NCBI GenBank assembly: GCA_037893245.1
Contig: JBAIAA010000025.1
Span: forward strand, 2,418,001-2,482,000
Reading direction: 5' to 3'
Origin: Crossaster papposus
Taxonomy: Eukaryota > Echinodermata > Asteroidea > Velatida > Solasteridae
Length of the DNA stretch: 64,000 nt
In this document: piece after piece, positions 1 through 25,519 of the stretch
Layout: each line of letters opens with the position of its first letter
How positions within the stretch are numbered: the first letter of the stretch is position 1
Position numbers and translations under genes: made by a program
The notes under the pieces: generated by a model
What the model was told of the DNA's origin: nothing
The model's input: the letters and a program-made list of their open reading frames with translations, nothing else
The model's database searches: none

Positions 1-731
1 TTTGAGGCCAAGTGGCCTTGACCCTCTGAAGCTTAAGGTTGAGGCCTGCAAATGTATATAATTATTACAACTACAAGTACATACTGTACATGTACTATTA
101 GTTCTTCCACTCCTTTCCCCTTAAGGCCCCTTTTTGTATTTCCTCCCAACCAGGTATAGAGGCTTGTGTGCCCCTTCATGTTTGTTTCCTGTACATGTAC
201 GGTACATTGTCATTTTGACTGTAAAGACAATATCAGGTAGTACAACATTATGTGTCATTTGCGAACATAAAAAAACAAAACTACTGAATTATTCTGAAAT
301 ACATGTACCTCACTTGGCTGTAAGTGATTAACAGTCTCAAGCATCCTGTTAAATCATGGCACCTAGTGTACTTATGTTTTTAAGAAAATTTAACATTTTC
401 ATCATTTCCAATGATTGCTGTCAACTGCGAAAGACCGGAACTTGAAGTTTGTGGGGATTGATACAATAATCCAGGATTTTTAATTTATCTTGTGTGCGAA
501 AAGCACGTAACCCTTCCTTCCGGTCTAAATCGTGAGTGCCGTATACTTTGAAAGTGGAAAATGATGTGAACTTTATTACTTTCAACAATGTTAGTCTCTG
601 ATTAGTTGTACTTTACAAAATGTTACCAATTATGTCATAAAATGTTATAGCGTCCTCTAGCGGCAGGTTAAAATATGTTTAATATTTAATATGAGGATTG
701 ATAATGACTGAATTTTGTTGAGTAGGGCAAG
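1..731. other. Non-coding, no gene seen
   Basis: No open frame of convincing composition on either strand. The stretch is AT-rich, with scattered TACATGTA-type words. Bases 495-580 are related to 4525-4617 (listed separately). Confidence 0.6.
495..580 (+). repeat. Short dispersed repeat, copy 1
   Basis: Shares the ordered words CCCTTCCTTCC, AAGTGCC/GAGTGCC and TTTGAAAGTG with 4525-4617 in the same orientation. Too diverged to place in a named family. Confidence 0.5.
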
Positions 732-1168
732 CCGAGGATTGATAGTCCCAGAATATTATCAGATTTCTGGCAAATCTGGGAATAAATTCCTTACCAAGAA
801 ATATCTTCACCAATGTCTTTGTAAAGGTGTCTACTAACACATTTCAAAAAGTTTAAATCCAACTCCTCTAGGAAAACCTGCAACAGCTGCTGAAAGTTGG
901 GGTACCTGAAATTTTACAAGGGAAACATTGAAAATAATTCTGCCTTAAGCAGCTTGTGAGAGGCCAAAATAGGGTTGTTAGTCATGATTCCGAATCGACT
1001 GCAAGCATTTATTTTGCACCGAAATCACCCCTTGGAGAAAATTGGACATTACTTTAGATTACTTTACATTACTGTTACGCGAGGATTGTCGAGACAGATA
1101 TCAAATGTATCATCAGCTTTTGAACCTTATATTGTACATACGGTAGACCCACGAACCCACATTTCTGC
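732..1168 (+). repeat. Dispersed repeat family F1, copy 1 (uninterrupted)
   Basis: About 435 bp that reappear in reverse orientation at 2886-3243 plus 3870-3915. Matching landmarks include a lysine-poor AT stretch around 782-860, the CCCCTTGGAGAAAA region near 1030 and the GAACCCACATTT end near 1160. No coding content. Because it lacks the insertion present in copy 2, it shows the empty target site of that insertion. Confidence 0.8.
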
Positions 1169-1467
1169 ATAATTCACGTATGGAAAATTGATTGTAATGG
1201 TTATTTTAATGGTTTAAATCTTCCATATAGGCAAAACCTTAAATGGCCTTTTATTGCAACAAAACAAATACCGGTACGTCTAGTCAATATCCAAAATGTG
1301 TAAGTATTTGCTGAAAACCAACACGCTTCTAATGGCTATAGAAAACTGCCCAACATTCTAAACTTTAATTTGAGTGGTAATAAAGGCAGGAACACTATTA
1401 AGGCTACATGTATGTCTACCCCAAAATTATCATTCTGTGCGCGGCGCATAAATTAGGGATAGACTGA

Positions 1468-2385
1468 GGTGGTGTGTAGGTGTATTGGTGGATAATACCA
1501 GTCAGACAGACCGAGGATTATATTGTGGATAGTACCCAGTCAAACAGACTGATGTGTATGGTGGATAGTACCAGTCAAAGGTGTGTATTGGTGGATAGTA
1601 CCAGTCAGATAGACCGAGATGTGTATAGTACCAGTCGGACTGAGGTGTGTATTGATAGATAGTACCGGTAACGGTCAGAGGTGTGTATTGCTAGATACAT
1701 GTACCGGTACATGTAGTACGAGCCTCCGTCGAGTTATGGGGACAGGCTCTTTTGTTTGGAAAAGACAGACCGAGTAGTGGGGACGTTTTCGAGTCCCCAT
1801 AGCGCGTTGGGTCTTCAGTAAAGGTAGAACAAGGTTAAATTGGGTTAGGGTATAACGAAAGTACCTGTATCGGTATAATGAAAATGTAGAAGAGGACAAA
1901 TTAGGGCGATGCTGAAAATGTTTGAATTTTAGAGTGTTCTGAGTTTGAGATTAGAGAGATTTCAGTTTACACACAAACCCTATGGATTGTCCCCATAACG
2001 CTATGTACCAAAAGAATTGGTGTACCAGTCAGGGGATATATTGGTGGATAGTACCCGTCAGGTGTGTGTATTAGTGAATAGTACCAGTCAGACAAACTGA
2101 GATGGGGTACGTACTGTATTGGTGGATAGTCCCAGACAAAGGTGTGTATCGGTGGATAATACCAGTCACACAGACTGAGGTGTGTATTGGTAGATGAGTA
2201 CGTACATCAAGACTGAGGTGTGTATTGATGGATAGTACCAGTCAAACAGACTGAGGTGTGTATTAATGATAGTACCAGTCAGACAGACTTAGGTGGTGTG
2301 TATTGGTGGGTAGTACCAGTCAAACAGACTGAGGTTGTGTGTATTGGTGGATAGTACCAGTCAGACAGACTGAGGTGAGTTAGTC
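1468..2385. repeat. Degenerate minisatellite, unit about 36-38 bp, interrupted
   Basis: Tandem variants of a unit built from TATTGGTGGATAGTACCAGT and CAGACAGACTGAGGTG run from 1468 to 1690 and again from 2025 to 2385. The intervening 1690-2025 segment is unrelated (GGGGAC-rich, ending CCCCATAACGC) and looks like an insertion into the array. Units differ by substitutions and by missing halves, so the array is old. Confidence 0.85.
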
Positions 2386-2885
2386 TTACATACGCACTGT
2401 GGACCTCCGAACAATTGAAGTCCACAGGATGCGGGAAGAGGTTACGGTTTGTGGACTTGGACAGGTCCACAGTCCGTTTTGCCGTCTCTTTGAAAAAGAG
2501 CTTGAGTAAAAAACAGGTTAATAAAGAGGCCCATAATCAAAATTGGAGGTTAAATTTGTTTGGGGGAAGCAGTAATTTTTTTTTAAATATAAATCTTTTG
2601 AAGCATTTTTTCTCAGTTATATTTAAAAAAATGAAGATTTACAATTGTAGTGCTATATCAGATGCTATGGGAAGAGAATGACAAGACCTGTATTCAATTT
2701 AATTTAGGGATCAAAACAATCTTTTCAATCGATCAGATCTGAAAATATAGGTGTCTGAGAAACCAAAATGCCGTAAAACCAAAATATTATTTGTTAAAAG
2801 AAAAATCACTTCTGAGACAATAAACAGCCCTTTACGTAAAAATGTATTTTCCGACATCAGACACATTTTTGTAGAGCGGGTCACA
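2386..2885. other. Non-coding, no gene seen
   Basis: AT-rich spacer between the minisatellite and repeat F1 copy 2. No supported gene or RNA. Confidence 0.55.
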
Positions 2886-3243
2886 AATGTGGGTTTTTAG
2901 GTCTATGTACAACATAAAGTTCAACAGTTGTTGATATATTTTAAACCGTCGCAAAAATTCCCGTGTGACAAAAATCTAAAGTAAAGGCCGTTTTCCTCTA
3001 AGGGGTGGTTTTGGCGCAAAACAAATGCTTGCAATAGAGTCAGAATCATGAAAAACATAATTGTTACCTCTCCTAAGCTGCCTAAGGCAGAATTAAACAT
3101 TTTCAATTTTTCCCTTATAAGGCTTCAGGTACCCCAACTTTTAGCAGCTCTCACAGGTTTTCCTAGGGGAGTAGGATTAAAACCCTTTGAAATGTTTTAG
3201 TAGACACCTTTACAAAGACATTGGTGAAGAAATTTCTTGGTAA

Positions 3244-3866
3244 TGCTAGGTTCCAGTTTCACGATTCGCGCCACGATTGAAATCGTGGTCTTAATCGTTG
3301 TCTTAATCGTGGAGTAATCATGGTTGCAGTCTTCACTCTGTAAAAGTTCAAGAAACAATGAAGTCCGTGGTCAGTCGGGCTGTATATATACCCGTCGGAG
3401 TCCAATCGTGGCTCACTCTCGATCCTGATCGTAAAAGACATCGCTACCACAATCATATCTGATCGCAACAGAGCGCATCGGTTCGTGATGATCATATCGG
3501 AACGTATCGGAACGTATCGGAACGTATCGGAACGTATCGGAACGTATCGGTACCAGATCGTCCCAAATCGGGGACCCCAATCGTGCTGATCGTGTCAGAT
3601 CGGGACCCAATCGGGGACCCAATCGGGATAATCCTATCAGAACGTATCTGAACGGGAGATCGGATCATGACAGATTGTGTCACCTGAAATTGACCAATCG
3701 TGACTATATCGCATCTAAGCACACCAAATTGTACAAGAACTTATCAACTCGCAGTAACTCGTATCCAAACGTGAAATTTCAGAAAAGAAAACGAAAATTC
3801 CACGATCAGCTACGAATGGCCAATCGTGGCGTTCGTAACGGAGGGCACGACAGTGGGAACCTAGCA
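3244..3866. mobile_element. MITE with TAA target duplication (PIF/Harbinger-like)
   Basis: Starts TGCTAGGTTCC and ends GGAACCTAGCA (11-bp perfect terminal inverted repeats, weaker pairing further in). It is flanked by TAA at 3241-3243 and 3867-3869. The uninterrupted F1 copy at 732-1168 reads straight across the site with a single TAA. A 3-bp TWA-type duplication is typical of PIF/Harbinger elements; there is no transposase here, so family assignment is inference. The interior is rich in CGATC/ATCGT words. Confidence 0.85.
3491..3550. repeat. 10-bp tandem repeat inside the MITE
   Basis: Five exact units of AACGTATCGG plus one variant (ATCATATCGG) at the left edge. It lies within the Harbinger-like MITE and contributes short open frames that are not genes. 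Confidence 0.9.
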
Positions 3867-3915
3867 TAAGGAATTTGTTCCCAGATTTCACAATATTCCC
3901 CGACTATGAGGATGG

Positions 3916-5009
3916 TTGGTAGCAAAAAGGGCCTAGAGGGTTAGGGTTAATGTAAAAGTACTTTTCAAACTTTTCTGGTTTTTTGTGTGTGCAAAAACCG
4001 AACTTAGACCTTCTGACACCTTTGAAATTTCATATGATTGCACGGCGCCCTTGATTGCACGGCGCACGTATAATACGGGTATATTATATTGTATCGAGCG
4101 TACTGACATTGTACAAACAATGCCAGAGAAGAAGATAGGACACTGGGTATCCATTTGTAACATATGAAACAATGAGTCATCAAATTGGGCTATGGGGAAG
4201 GGCGCCGCTTACAGCACATACATGTACCGGTAAGTAAATGTGCCTTCGGCAATGCAGAGGCACACGTGAATTATCCCATCATTTTGCAGTGTACGCGAAC
4301 TTTTGCACAAGCACATTTAACAGAAAAAAAATTTGCATTCTCATAAAACTTAACCTTAGTAAGACCCTAAATAGTGAACTCATGTCTTGCAAACAGAAGT
4401 CATCCTGACATCATCATGGGTCACAGACGTCACCTTAAAGGTTAAACATTATTAAAAATCTATAAAAAATTAACAGAGAAAAACCAAAATTTTAAATTTG
4501 TGGCAATTGCTAGAACAATCGTAAATGTGCGTAAAATCACTTGACCCTTCCTTCCAGTCGTAACCGGAAGTGCCTTATAATTTGAAAGTGAAAAACGATT
4601 TGAAGTAGTGACTTTATTTTAAGTTTTAATTCTTTAAAAACACTTCATTAAATTTTTGTCAATGCTTCTTTAGTTTTACAACTCCCATACTTCACAGGCT
4701 GCATGGCAGTGCCTGCCCATTTTATTTCAGGTATTAAAATGCATCATAATTGTTTACACGATTTTCATCTATTTCAATTCACAAAATAATGCAATTGCTG
4801 GTCACTATAAACTTCCATATTTTATCGGCGCATGATTATAGACTGATTTGATAATAGTATGAGAAGATTTAAAAGTTTAAATGGTGATTTTTTTAGAAAC
4901 ATATACATGTAAATCTAATTTAGGCAGTATTTAATTTAGGTGATTTTAGCAGCCATTTTGGATGTTAGTGGCCAAATTCAAAATTCCGGGTGGGTGTATT
5001 TTGTGGGTG
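3916..5009. other. Non-coding, no gene seen
   Basis: Only the short repeat copy at 4525-4617 is recognisable. The next TRIM37 exon (rest of the coiled coil) was looked for here and not found. Confidence 0.55.
4525..4617 (+). repeat. Short dispersed repeat, copy 2
   Basis: Direct-orientation partner of 495-580. Confidence 0.5.
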
Positions 5010-5016
5010 TATTATA

Positions 5017-5167
5017 CGTGTTTTTCATGCTAAGCAAAAACCAGTTGATTATCAATCAAAAAATGTAAAGATCTCGTAAAAATTTGGTCTGTAACCTTGT
5101 TTTTGCCAAGGACACATTTTCATGCTAAGCAAATTTTAGTGCTTAGCAGCTCCGTAAAATTGGCCCC
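5017..5167 (-). mobile_element. Truncated copy of the GGGGCCAATTTCAC MITE
   Basis: Carries one terminus of the MITE found whole at 30764-31006 (GCTTAGCAGCTCCGTAAAAT, then TGGCCCC) and its adjoining interior. The opposite terminus is missing, so only about 60% remains. Confidence 0.8.
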
Positions 5168-5209
5168 TGGTCTGGGATCTGTCTAGTATACATGTACTAC
5201 CAGGACATA

Positions 5210-5447
5210 CCCAGTCGGCAAAACTATGTTTCAAACACAGGTTAATAAGAAAGAAGAAAAGCGAGTCTTGGCGAGGTAAAATGAAATAGCCAAACACGCG
5301 TCTCAAATGTGTTCTAGACGTACTACAGTGTAATATGCGTGTCTGAAACTACTGTTAAACACGTGTTCATTTAAAACGCGTGTTTGGATATATCATTTTA
5401 CCTCGCCAAGACACGCGGTTTTTTTAAACATACTTTTGCTGACTGGG
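5210..5447. mobile_element. Palindromic MITE with TA target duplication
   Basis: Begins CCCAGTCGGCAAAA and ends TTTTGCTGACTGGG, flanked on each side by TA. Inner arms also pair (CTTGGCGAGGTAAAAT with ATTTTACCTCGCCAAG; AAACACGCG with CGCGTGTTT). TA duplication points to the Tc1/mariner group; no transposase present. Confidence 0.85.
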
Positions 5448-5530
5448 TAGTACAAAAACAGTGATTGCATACAGCCTCTCTGAATTTCATTCAGGTGGGA
5501 CAACAAACAAAGAAATAGAGCTTAACTTAC

Positions 5531-19671
<14,141 letters not shown>

Positions 19672-19903
19672 CTACAACATTATGAAAATAACAAGAATGA
19701 TGCAAATTTATTCAAATAAAACAAATCCCCCGCCAAATATGGCACCGCCCCTTGAATGTCAAATTTCCGGAGATCTATCAGTGTCAAACATTTCTTTGGG
19801 TTTAACCATGATGACCTTGTCCTAGAGATGACCTATGGGGTAAAAAATTAATACATGTAAGTTTTTCTAGAGGACCAAAGGATCAACTCATACTGTTCGT
19901 AAG

Positions 19904-20318
19904 GAAATGGGTCAACTCGTACCCGAGTCAACTCGTACCCGAGTCAACTCGTACCCGAGTCAACTCGTACCCGAGTCAACTCGTACCCGAGTCAACTCGT
20001 ACCCGAGTCAACTCGTACCCGAGTCAACTCGTACCCGAGTCAACTCGTACCCGAGTCAACTCGTACCCGAGTCAACTCGTACCCGAGTCAACTCGTACCC
20101 GAGTCAACTCGTACCCGAGTCAACTCGTACCCGAGTCAACTCGTACCCGAGTCAACTCGTACCCGAGTCAACTCGTACCCGAGTCAACTCGTACCCGAGT
20201 CAACTCGTACCCGAGTCAACTCGTACCCGAGTCAACTCGTACCCGAGTCAACTCGTACCCGAGTCAACTCGTACCCGAGTCAACTCGTACCCGAGTCAAC
20301 TCGTACCCGAGTCAAATC
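19904..20318. repeat. 16-bp satellite array S16, copy a
   Basis: About 25 nearly identical units of GTCAACTCGTACCCGA. The left edge GGAAATGGGTCAACTCGTAC is identical to the reverse complement of the right edge of the array at 29021-30489. Only the last unit is diverged. Period 16 is not a multiple of three, so all frames of one strand stay open; the resulting ORF is not a gene. Confidence 0.97.
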
Positions 20319-21735
20319 ATACAGGTACTCCCCTCCCGTTAATTGAATGATTTTGACTGTTCGCTGAAAAAGTTTGATGACCTCGAATGGTTGCTTAATT
20401 ACCGGTTCGCGCACATACAATACATGGCTCATTCTATAAACTTGGGGTCCAAGGTGTGACATGATTGAGGGTCAAATTTTAAATTGCTTTAATTGACAGT
20501 TTAAATGCATTTTTACCTAGTCCCAAGTATCAATATTTATGATTTAATCATCATTAGTGAACAGCTTTATGTATGAAAATATTTCAGCTGTTTGAATTAA
20601 AGGGCAGCCTAAAAATTACCAAGGTAACAGGGACAGGACAATTTGCAATGCCCACCCATGTATAAAAAGGATGAAGCTTGACTATTTTAAGATGACTTTT
20701 TCAACCATTGAGCCGAGTTTCATATGGGAAATAATAAATATGTCATGTGGAAAGGGTATCAAAAAGCAAAAATGTCTGTTAAGGCATACATGTACCGTAC
20801 CTTGATGTGACGGCTAAAAAAAAGGACAAGTGCTTGTTAACTTTTGTATTAAATTTAGTTTTTTTTTACAAACCTCTTACTGTATACTGTATGAGTCAAA
20901 TTATCTTAAAATTTTAACGTTGGTTATTTGGTTTGCTTTAAATATTTACTTATTTTAAATTGAAAGCATTTAAGTACATGTTGTTTCCTTGGATTCTAAA
21001 GAAACATATAATATGTCAGAGGTAACAGGGACGGGAAACACTATAAATTGGAATAATATTTACAAAACACAATAGCTTGTTTTCCCTTTCAGCAAAGCTG
21101 AAAATCCATTGTTATCCAGGTCTCTTTATTTATATCAGGCCATCCTTGCGTGTCAGAGGTAAGGGAAAATGGGGTGGTTTTCAAGAAAAAAAGGGTCTCC
21201 TAAAGACACCAAATAGTCTCCTATAATTAAACCGTACTTGTATTTTGTCCCAATTTCTAAGAACATCTATATGACACACTTAAATGCGAAAAAATGGAAC
21301 AAAATGTATTAATAAGGGTCATTTTCCCCTCAAACTGTGTTCCCACTTGACATGCTGTTTAATTCTAAAGTGTGTGGTGTGTTAGTTGTACAATGTTTCA
21401 AGGTGCTAAAGCGCTTTGCTGTGCCTCACTCAAAAATTGCCCTCAAGCAGTTCTTGCAAAGGAGGCTTGGTTGACAAAATGGCCCCAGTTGTAAGAGAGC
21501 GTATTCATCTACTTTTCTTCAAAATTTTCAACTTTGTAAACATTGTTTAAATGAACAAACACTTTAAATTCTTCACATTTTATACTAGTATACATTCAAA
21601 TGCATTTTCTTCTTTCACATTTTATTGATAATTTCAGGAATTTCAAATACCGGTACCAACACGTTGACCACAACTTTTGTACTATACATGTATATCACAC
21701 TCTGTATTTTAGAGTAAGCAAACTTGTTACTTCTA
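20319..21735. other. Non-coding, no gene seen
   Basis: AT-rich. 20428-20462 is related, inverted, to 27270-27300 (TTTATAGAATGAGCCAT). The first TRIM37 exon should lie above 19671 but no ATG-plus-donor candidate with a family match was found. Confidence 0.5.
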
Positions 21736-22126
21736 CAGTCAAACCTGCCATTGCGGCCACCTTGATACAGCGGCCACCTGGCTTAACTGGCCACCCTTGC
21801 TTGGTCCCAGTTTGATTCTTGCATAAACATACCATAACCATTTCTGCTAATGCGGCCACTGCGTAACGCGGCCAGTGGCCAACCCATAATAGCCCACAGC
21901 AAATAAAATGTGTACAATTACATTGCCGTGAAACCTGTGTACTCCGGCCGCAGAAATGAAGTGCGCCCTCTGTTGACTTTGAAATCTCCCCTGTAGTTTG
22001 GTTCTTGGACTTCATACATGTATGTATAGGTGTGTGTACATGTGTACGTCTTGCTATAGTGGCCACTTGCGTATAGTGGCCACGAAAACCGGCACCGTCG
22101 ATGGCCGCTATATCAAGGTTTGACTG
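21736..22126. mobile_element. Tc1/mariner-type (pogo/Tigger-like) MITE
   Basis: Starts CAGTCAAACCTGCCATTGCG and ends TATATCAAGGTTTGACTG, flanked by TA at 21734 and 22127. Inside are several GCGGCCAC/GTGGCCAC subterminal repeats. CAGTCAAACCT with GCGGCCAC is a widely seen signature of non-autonomous mariner-superfamily elements. The internal open frame has no transposase motif. Confidence 0.88.
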
Positions 22127-22430
22127 TACCTTTATAGAAGTTCCACCAATTTAGTAAATTGTTCAGTTCAGTTCAACTTCATTTTTTAATTGTTCTGTTG
22201 AGACTACAAATTGTGTGTCACTCGGCTGAGAAAGGCTTTGCTTTTTTGTGGAATAATTAACTGTGTTTTGTTTTGTTTATTAGGAAGGGTGTACAACCAT
22301 TGTAATATTACTGGCAACTTCAACATTTAATTCACTGCAACAGTACTGGTTCTTGATTACTCTTTGAAGTTCTTGTTCAGAAAATTCATAAACAATGGTC
22401 CTTTTGTTTTTAAACAGCATAGTTGGAGGT

Positions 22431-22625
22431 AGCCTTGGTCAAGACGAGTTCATCGTTATCCGTCCGTCGTTATCCGTCCAGAAATACACACCACGCGCGC
22501 CCCGCATTATGCTGCTAGCTTGCGCCACGTGCAAAGATACAGCGCGAACAGCGACCTCATACGGCCACTATTTATGCAAATCAACTGAGGCTACTTTTTC
22601 GCCTTGGATCAATGGCTTTTGAAAT
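22431..22625 (+). repeat. Left arm of inverted repeat around the helicase exon
   Basis: GTTCATCGTTATCCGTCCGT, a CGGCCACTATT...ATGCAAATCAACTGA block and TTGGATCAATGG occur in the same order, inverted, at 23735-23896. The arm contains the octamer ATGCAAAT. The homology looks older than that of the other inverted repeats here (about 75% by eye). Confidence 0.75.
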
Positions 22626-22795
22626 CTTATGTTTTTCCTATATTTGCGCCACATTTCTAGCGCATGACCTCGTATGCGAATACAGATAAGTATAGACGGG
22701 GCTAAGATGTGGAGTGTCCAATCACAACGCGGTTGGATCCCGACGTCATCAAACTAGATGCAGTTACTTATTTGCAGCATGACATTTAAGACAAA

Positions 22796-23008
22796 ATGGC
22801 GGATATTCAGTGTCGTCTGTCGTCTGAAGATCTGTCGTGTTGTTTGAATTTTGCAGCGGATAAATTGTCCCTTGAAGATTTTAGACCCGAGCAGCGAAAG
22901 GCCTTAGAATCCTTTCTACGTGGTCACGATGTTTTTGTGAATTTGACGACAGGTTTTGGAAAATCCGTCATTTTTCAGGCAGCCCCATTCAGGAAGCTCG
23001 CACGCAGG
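22796..23008 (+). CDS. Probable first exon of a RecQ-like helicase
   Basis: ATG at 22796 in good context (GACAAAATGG) opens a frame reading LSLEDFRPEQRKALESFLRG, then HDVFVNLTTGFGKSVIFQAA. FRPEQ is the Q-like entry motif of RecQ helicases and TTGFGKS is the Walker A (motif I) loop that binds ATP. A CAG/GTACTC donor-like site at 23008 ends the protein-like part; beyond it the frame loses character. Motifs Ia to VI are not in the window, so this is either exon 1 of a gene with a long intron, or an isolated duplicate. It is head-to-head with TRIM37 and lies between inverted repeats (22431-22625 and 23735-23896), which raises the possibility that a mobile or duplicated unit carries it. Confidence 0.6.
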
Positions 23009-23734
23009 TACTCAGCGTTTTTCAGCGTTTTGGTCAGTTTCTTATCGCTGCATAATCGGCATTATACCCAGGCATGCTGGTCTGTGCGTTATCGCCACAC
23101 TGTATGGTCCAATCATGGTCCAACGCTGTGGGGAGGGGGCATGTTTGCGGCTGCAGAACCAACCTTCAAAATGATTGCAATATCGTAATTTAAACAGGGA
23201 CAAGTGTCTTATATCCTAAATAACTCCTCTAATTATTTTCTTGGCAAAATTCAGCCGGCAAGGCATTTAATCAGAGTTCCGCGTTTTACCGAGGCAAGTT
23301 TTTTCAGCTGGATTAGATGCGTGCGATATAATGTAGGGCCGAGTTCGACACGATTCAATAGAGTCGCGGCCTTCTCCAGTCGCCGCAGTTGAAAACTCAA
23401 AACTAAGCAGCTAAACGCAACTAGTTTTGATCATAACATTGTCAACATTCAAGCAAATACCCAGCAAAACGAGCGAAAATAACTGCGACCCTCACCAATC
23501 AAGCAAGACAGTTCAAATCTTCATGTGTAATTCCTACAAGCCTTCGTAAAAAATCACTCAACTTTCTCCGATAAAATATTATGACGTCAACGATGGCGGT
23601 GTCCGTAAACACTTGCGAGCTAGCTATGACCTTTCACCGCTAGCTCAAATTATGCAGTTTCTACGCAACAATCGACCAATAAGAAAACGACTATAAAGGT
23701 CAGCTTAATCTATTAGCATAATGAGCACCGCCCC

Positions 23735-23896
23735 CAAAACCTCAACTTAACCATTGATCCAAGGTGTTGAACCATTGATCCAAGTATCTTCAGTTGATTT
23801 GCATAATAGTGGCCGCGTGAGGTTGTTGTTTGAGCGTTGATTACCGCTGCGCCGTACGTACGGACGGGTAACGATGAACGCCTTGACGAAGGCTAA
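23735..23896 (-). repeat. Right arm of inverted repeat around the helicase exon
   Basis: Reverse complement of the 22431-22625 block, again with ATTTGCAT next to AGTTGAT. CATTGATCCAA is duplicated here (23753 and 23772). Confidence 0.75.
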
Positions 23897-23919
23897 GTTG
23901 GAGGTTAAAAGACTTGTTC

Positions 23920-24034
23920 TACATGTACATGTACATGTACATTTTATGTACATGTACATGTACATGTACATGTACATGTACATGTACATGTACATGTACA
24001 TGTACATGTACATGTACATGTACATGTACATGTA
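23920..24034. repeat. (TACATG)n microsatellite
   Basis: About 18 units of the self-complementary hexamer TACATG, interrupted once by ATTTTATG at 23941-23948. Both strands stay open, which creates Met-Tyr and Val-His repeat ORFs that are not genes. Confidence 0.97.
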
Positions 24035-25051
24035 CCGGTACACCGTCCAGGAGATGGGTGTGTTCACTTCCTTCTGTCCAGTAATATCTTCCACATTTGT
24101 TTCGTCTCATGAACTTCAAACCAACTGTGCTGGCTTGATGGTCACCTGCAATTTATTTAACAAAAAAGAATATGCTGTGTGTTATGTCATTATTCAACCT
24201 TTTAATATTTTGGGGGATCTTCTTCAGCAAGCTTCTTTTTACGACTACGTTTCTTTTTTGTTTCTCCTGAAAAGGCTGGTCTGGCTGAAATACTACATGT
24301 ACATGCCCACATGTTTCTTGCTTGATTTGGCTTGGGGCCGTCTTATGTCTGGATGAGAATTGGAGCCGTATTTTGAAGGGATTCATTGTGTAGCTGACAG
24401 AATCTGAAAGAAAATTGTGATTTTTGTCCAAGATTTTTGTTAGTAAGTTTATATTGTATTTTTTTGTATTGGGGAAGCAGTATAATTACATAAAATTAAT
24501 TGTCAATGTTATTTATTTTCTGCAATTCTTTACCAATTGTGAAGCCAAGTTTGAATAAAGGTTAATTGAAAATTTGGGCGTACCTCCGGGGTATGACAGC
24601 TTTAGAAAAAAAAACAGCGGTGCTATTGAAACCCCTTAGCTAGAGTTATATTTACCTTTGACTCACCACTTTGACCTTTTGACCCTAAAACCAACCCTGA
24701 CTTGCTTCTTCCCAAGAGCCAAACAAATAAAAAATTATAACAATAATAAAAGAAATTACAACAGGGGGGTGGGGTGTCCCGCGCCACTGACTGAAAAACT
24801 TTACAAACCCAAATAATATTTCCAACTCAAGTTATCCGGAAACCGGGCAGGACGGACTTCGTAGGCGTAGCCCTAGTCTATAGCCCCACACTGTCTGTGC
24901 TGTAGGCCATGGAAATCATTCGGTCTTAAACTCGGCATGCAGGTTCCCTTACCATTATAGCTCATCGCTATTTCGCAAAAATTATGACTTTTCCATGGTT
25001 TCGTCTGGTGTAATTTGTCTCTAACTCTGCGATCTAAAGTAAAAAAAACAA
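24035..25051. other. Non-coding, no gene seen
   Basis: No supported gene. AT-rich, with ordinary short ORFs only. Confidence 0.5.
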
Positions 25052-25241
25052 TTCGCGATAAACCTAACCAAAATGTGGCGGAAGAAGTCTGCGCAGGTGC
25101 GGCGTGCACAGCTCTGCAGTATTTTTCATGCATAAACTGTTAACTGCGCGCTAGCCAAGCGCCCTCTGTTGTTCGGTGCGACAAGCTGTGCACGCCTACG
25201 CGGACTTTTTCCGCCATATTTTTTTTGCGTTTATCGCGCTA
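25052..25241. repeat. Imperfect inverted repeat, possible MITE
   Basis: 25052-25122 (CGCGATAAACC...GGCGTGCACAGCT) pairs with 25185-25241 (AGCTGTGCACGCC...GCGTTTATCGCG). The arms include TGGCGGAA / TTCCGCCA. No clear target duplication, no coding. Confidence 0.65.
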
Positions 25242-25519
25242 TATATATTTTTTTACCGTATATTTGCAAACTTGCTTTATAAAGTGATATTATTGGCCCA
25301 GGCTTTCACTTTTAGAAACAACTAGATGTATCGATGATACAAGTTTTTTTAAAAAGCTCCAACGGTGATTCCGAGCCGAGGTGTGATTTAAAACAATGGC
25401 GACAAAATTGCATGGTGGCCGGCATATCGGGGACAATAGGAAATTACTGTCCCGGGTTACGCTGACCTGAATGTACCCGTATTATTCGGAAACTTGCATT
25501 ATAAAGTAACATTAACCCT

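Larger units (their letters stand above)
2886..3915 (-). repeat. Dispersed repeat family F1, copy 2, split by a MITE
   Basis: Inverted relative to copy 1. The match runs from 2886 to 3243 and resumes at 3870. The 623 bp in between plus a duplicated TAA are an insertion. The distal end (3907-3949) also matches 25941-25983. Confidence 0.8.

Noticed and set aside
19911-20318. CRISPR-like array
   Set aside because: There are no spacers; units are directly contiguous 16-mers in a eukaryotic intron.
21695-22066. 123-codon minus-strand ORF
   Set aside because: Lies across a mariner-type MITE and has no transposase motif.
23874-24356. 160-codon ORF with Met-Tyr repeats
   Set aside because: Created by the (TACATG)n microsatellite; flanking parts have no protein character.
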